64,000 bases of DNA from Acanthopleura granulata (lineage: Eukaryota > Mollusca > Polyplacophora > Chitonida > Chitonidae), in NCBI GenBank assembly GCA_016165875.1, contig JABBOT010000002.1, positions 27,294,265 to 27,358,264 on the forward strand. The letters are read 5' to 3'. The notes under the pieces are model-generated. The model did no database searches, was not told where the DNA came from, and worked only from the letters and a program-made list of their open reading frames with translations. Within the stretch, counting starts at the first letter, position 1. Every line of letters begins with the position of its first letter. A program made the translations under genes and the position numbers. Positions 61,257 to 64,000 of this stretch are shown piece after piece.

Positions 61257-64000
61257 ATGATGTTGGAGTTTCTGTATGGATGGATGCAGAGTATACTGGA
61301 TTATTTCGGTAAGATACGAAAAGATTTTGAGAATTTTCTTTAACCGACTCATCAAGCCTTGTAAAATGGATTATATGTGTGTTTTAAAATGTGCTTCAAT
61401 CTCAAATGCATATACAGGTTATTAACTCTGGCACACTCACGTTTGAAACCGGCTTTAAATCGAACTACATGTACACAAATGTGAGGAACTGTGCAATATC
61501 TCCAGAACTACTTAGCCGATTTTAATCAAAGTTTGCTTGAGACATTACCGTATGGCAAGGGTCCTATAAGAGCTGTTCAGCTTCTAAATGCGATGTCTAT
61601 CAGCCCTTTTGACCGCTGGTCAGTGTTTTAACTTTGCCACAAACCCCCATGATCTGCTTGATGTCTTCACAAATGGACCGAAATAATACATCTGTGCATA
61701 GTTTGAAGCTTTCTATATAGGCCTTATTAACAACTGATTACCATTTTTGGATGGAGAATGATTGTTTATTTTTCCCGTGGTCTCGTCATCTGTAGGAAAC
61801 GTTGGAGATACGTTGGCCTTTTTTTTTTTTTTTTTTTTTCAAAAGCCTATTTTGTATATGTGTTCACCTGATTTTAGACCTTAAACTGAATTTACAGAAT
61901 ATAGGACTCAATCACTGTAGGCCTACGTGATAGGCCCCTATACATCATCTTAGAATATGTCAGTCGCTTATGTACTCTATATACATACAATGTTTATACC
62001 GGTGTCTTCTTATTTGTACACATTTCAGTCGGCAAGAGAGCCAAGGTTGTGTTTCTGGGTCTGGCGAATGCAGGGAAATCCACCTTGATGGACTTACTGC
62101 GAGATGGAAAACTCAAGCAACATGCGCCCACATTTCAAACAAGTGGGTGATGTAAACTAATTAAATATGCAATACTTATGCATCTGGCATGCAGTGTTTA
62201 TACATTTTACATACAGTCTATAGAATCACAGACTCTACCCTCCTAAACTGCCATGCACCAGAGCTTGACCAATGAGATCGTGTGCTTGACCCTTCTCCAT
62301 TCCCAACAACCATCTACACGTATACCCGGATCGCTGTTATATATATGCATATAGTGAAATATTCTTGAATATGGCTTTCAACGCTTGTCAGATGAATGCA
62401 TAAGCAGGTAGTGGTTGAGTTACAGAATTACTTGTATATATAGAATTGTCCAGTACATTACCGAGTAGAATTTACCTGGGGTATTGTGCGTGCGGCCGAG
62501 CTGAGAGGTAAGACCTACAGTTGACGCCTGTTTTGGACTGCAAACATCCTTCAGATAGGACTTATCTGACTTGGCGCGAAAGCGCCTAAGCTCTACCATT
62601 GGTGGTGGCTGTGGCTATGGCCAGCCAGTAGTGAAATAGCCACCTGTAGCTAAGTCCAACATACTTTGTACTTTGACTACAAGAAGAAAATGCTGTGCCT
62701 TTATTACCAATTTAATGTGGACAGCAATAATCTTCACATAAGCCGCCTCTGGACCCTCGCCCAATTTGTTGCTGTAGTCGAACACCCATTTTGCGCCCCT
62801 CCTTCCCTCCTACTTTTTGGAAACTTCCATCGCCTGTGTTATATATATAGGCAATTTCCAAAGACGATTTATCGGCGATCCGACTGCCCGTATCCCCCTC
62901 GGACAGGTCGTCTTTGAGTGAGAAACGTATATATGCAGACTAAATTTACAGGGAGTATGTGCACGGCCATTTTCTGTTTTACCAGTTTTCATAAAGAGCA
63001 CTCGACTAGGGGTGGGGGCCATTGTACCCAAGTGTTTCGTTGTTAGCATGTCTACATAAACGATGCTCTCTGAGCGACGTGGCTTAACTCAGGTGGCTTA
63101 AACTTCAGTTGAAGTCATTCAAAAATAGACAAAAGAATATATGTTGCCACATGTGAATCATATAATATTTAAAGTGAACATAAAGAAATTCCTTTATAAA
63201 CATGACTTTGGGTAAGAAGAAATTGTCCCACGAAATTTTCTTATCATCAGGCGATACCTTTTGCTAGGCGGTGTTCTTGCCAACTCGCCCGGACAAATTA
63301 CTGCAGCCTCCTGTCCAATACGTATGTCATTGTCAATTCCACGTAAACCTATGACTGTCCAGCTGGAACAAAATACTTCAATTTAACACTTAAAATAACC
63401 CCAGATTATGATTTAATGCTCCAATATCTGCCCATTCAACATTAGAACCCCTACTCTCAATCAGGTAGAGCTTGGGCAATGTGATGTTGCAGCTAAAGTA
63501 TCACGTGATATTTTCAGGGCTAGAAATGGATCAGTTCTTCAGGACATCTACATCATGGCTGCTCGGAATGAAGTGCCCGACAATGCCCTCCTCTCAGAGT
63601 TGAATTCCGTCTTCTCGGCATTTAAAATGCCATGGCACTGAGTTTTAAAAATATTTTTGAAATATTGATACAGTTTTACGGCTTACTTCATTTTTGTTCT
63701 GTGTGTATATAGTGATAGTTTAAAAACCTACGGTTTACTCTTTTAGTTATCAATTCGACACAGTTCTGTTCTCCACTGATGTCAGCAATAATGCGAGATT
63801 TAAACCCGACGGTGTTTTCGCAACAAAGACAATGCACTTAACAAGACAATTAAAGCAATGGTTATCTTGTGTATACTGACAATATGTAAGTGGACAACAT
63901 AGCACGCTTATACTGATATGCGTTGATTTTTTGTTTGTTTGTTTGTTTGTTCGACGTCGTGTGTAGGATCAACAGCCATGAAATTAGGTGACGTGACATT
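61257..64000 (+). CDS. Diverged SAR1-like GTPase, N-terminal part (continues past window)
   Basis: Exons 61257-61308, 62029-62142 and 63967-64000 (cut). Joined in phase they encode about 66 residues. The N-terminus MMLEFLYGWMQSILDYFG keeps the aromatic amphipathic helix of SAR1. Next are KVVFLGLANAGKSTLMDLL (P-loop), KLKQHAPTFQT (switch I start) and RSTAMKLGDVTF, which aligns with [12 protein letters not shown] of SAR1. Exon phases match those of SAR1, so this is a gene duplicate, not a retrocopy. Changes from SAR1 are Asp to Ala in GLDNAGK and Thr to Ser after the P-loop Lys (equivalent to human Asp34 and Thr39), and exon 2 is two codons shorter. It lies 3.5 kb downstream of SAR1 on the same strand. 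Either of two adjacent ATGs could start translation. Confidence 0.85.
61812..61840 (+). repeat. Poly-T tract of over 20 bases
   Basis: An uninterrupted T run in intron 1 of the SAR1-like gene. On the minus strand this is a poly-A run, as left by retroposition, but no element body is recognised to its left. Confidence 0.8.
62353..62403 (+). repeat. tRNA-SINE family A tail fragment
   Basis: GTGAAATATTCTTGAATATG followed by CAACGCTTGTCAGATGAATG resembles the family A 3' block. Short and diverged. Confidence 0.4.
63518..63641 (+). other. Unidentified coding-like terminal exon
   Basis: After an acceptor-like GATATTTTCAG, a frame of 40 codons runs ARNGSVLQDIYIMAARNEVP, then DNALLSELNSVFSAFKMPWH and a TGA stop. 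The composition looks protein-like, but I do not recognise the family. It needs a phase-2 upstream exon, whereas the SAR1-like exon 62029-62142 ends at phase 1, so it does not fit that gene in this frame. It may be a stranded exon of another gene, a pseudogene piece, or chance. Confidence 0.3.
63929..63951 (+). repeat. (TTTG)n microsatellite
   Basis: Five or so TTTG/GTTT units just upstream of SAR1-like exon 3; they also supply part of its pyrimidine-rich acceptor region. Confidence 0.8.

Noticed and set aside
62029..62142. SAR1-like exon 2 as a third alternative exon 2 of the SAR1 gene itself
   Set aside because: It lies beyond the SAR1 terminal exon and stop codon and has its own upstream first exon with a start codon (61257), so it belongs to a separate gene.
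62572..62590. GGCGC-GAAA-GCGCC short hairpin
   Set aside because: The stem is only five base pairs; the sequence does not match a histone 3' stem-loop or another known element.

Overview
This is intron-rich nuclear DNA from an animal, most likely a lophotrochozoan such as a mollusc or brachiopod. The evidence is long AT-rich introns, tRNA-derived SINEs ending in runs of AATAAA-type repeats, many copies of the palindrome TACATGTA, a Harbinger transposon relic, and animal housekeeping proteins whose exons join in phase. The species cannot be named from the sequence alone. Gene models were read by eye from splice signals, reading frame and remembered family similarity; no search was run.

Layout: (1) 153-6856, minus strand: first three coding exons of casein kinase 1 delta/epsilon, with a large first intron holding a tandem duplication and a MITE-like inverted repeat. 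(2) 10099-21759, plus: complete PRPF31 (U4/U6 snRNP protein Prp31), 13 coding exons, about 493 residues; its last intron holds a broken PIF/Harbinger transposon. (3) About 22.4-26.4 kb: intergenic, no supportable gene. (4) 26656-45699, plus: complete SEC24 of the A/B class, 23 coding exons, about 1320 residues. (5) 48351-49784, minus: MRPS24 (mitochondrial ribosomal protein uS3m), two coding exons. (6) 52875-57710, plus: SAR1, the COPII GTPase, with two alternative in-phase copies of the exon that carries the nucleotide-binding P-loop. (7) 61257-64000, plus: start of a second, diverged SAR1-like gene, cut by the window end.

The right half is a COPII locus. SAR1-GTP inserts into the ER membrane and recruits SEC23-SEC24, and SEC24 selects cargo. 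SEC24, SAR1 and a SAR1 paralogue lie within about 37 kb, interrupted only by MRPS24 on the other strand. From memory, human SEC24A and SAR1B are also neighbours (5q31.1), so this may be an ancient linkage. The most striking observation is the SAR1 exon pair 53812-53931 and 55004-55123: equal length, same phases, identical P-loop protein sequence with almost all codons changed synonymously, and differences concentrated in the helix and loop leading to switch I. This predicts two SAR1 isoforms from one gene by mutually exclusive splicing.
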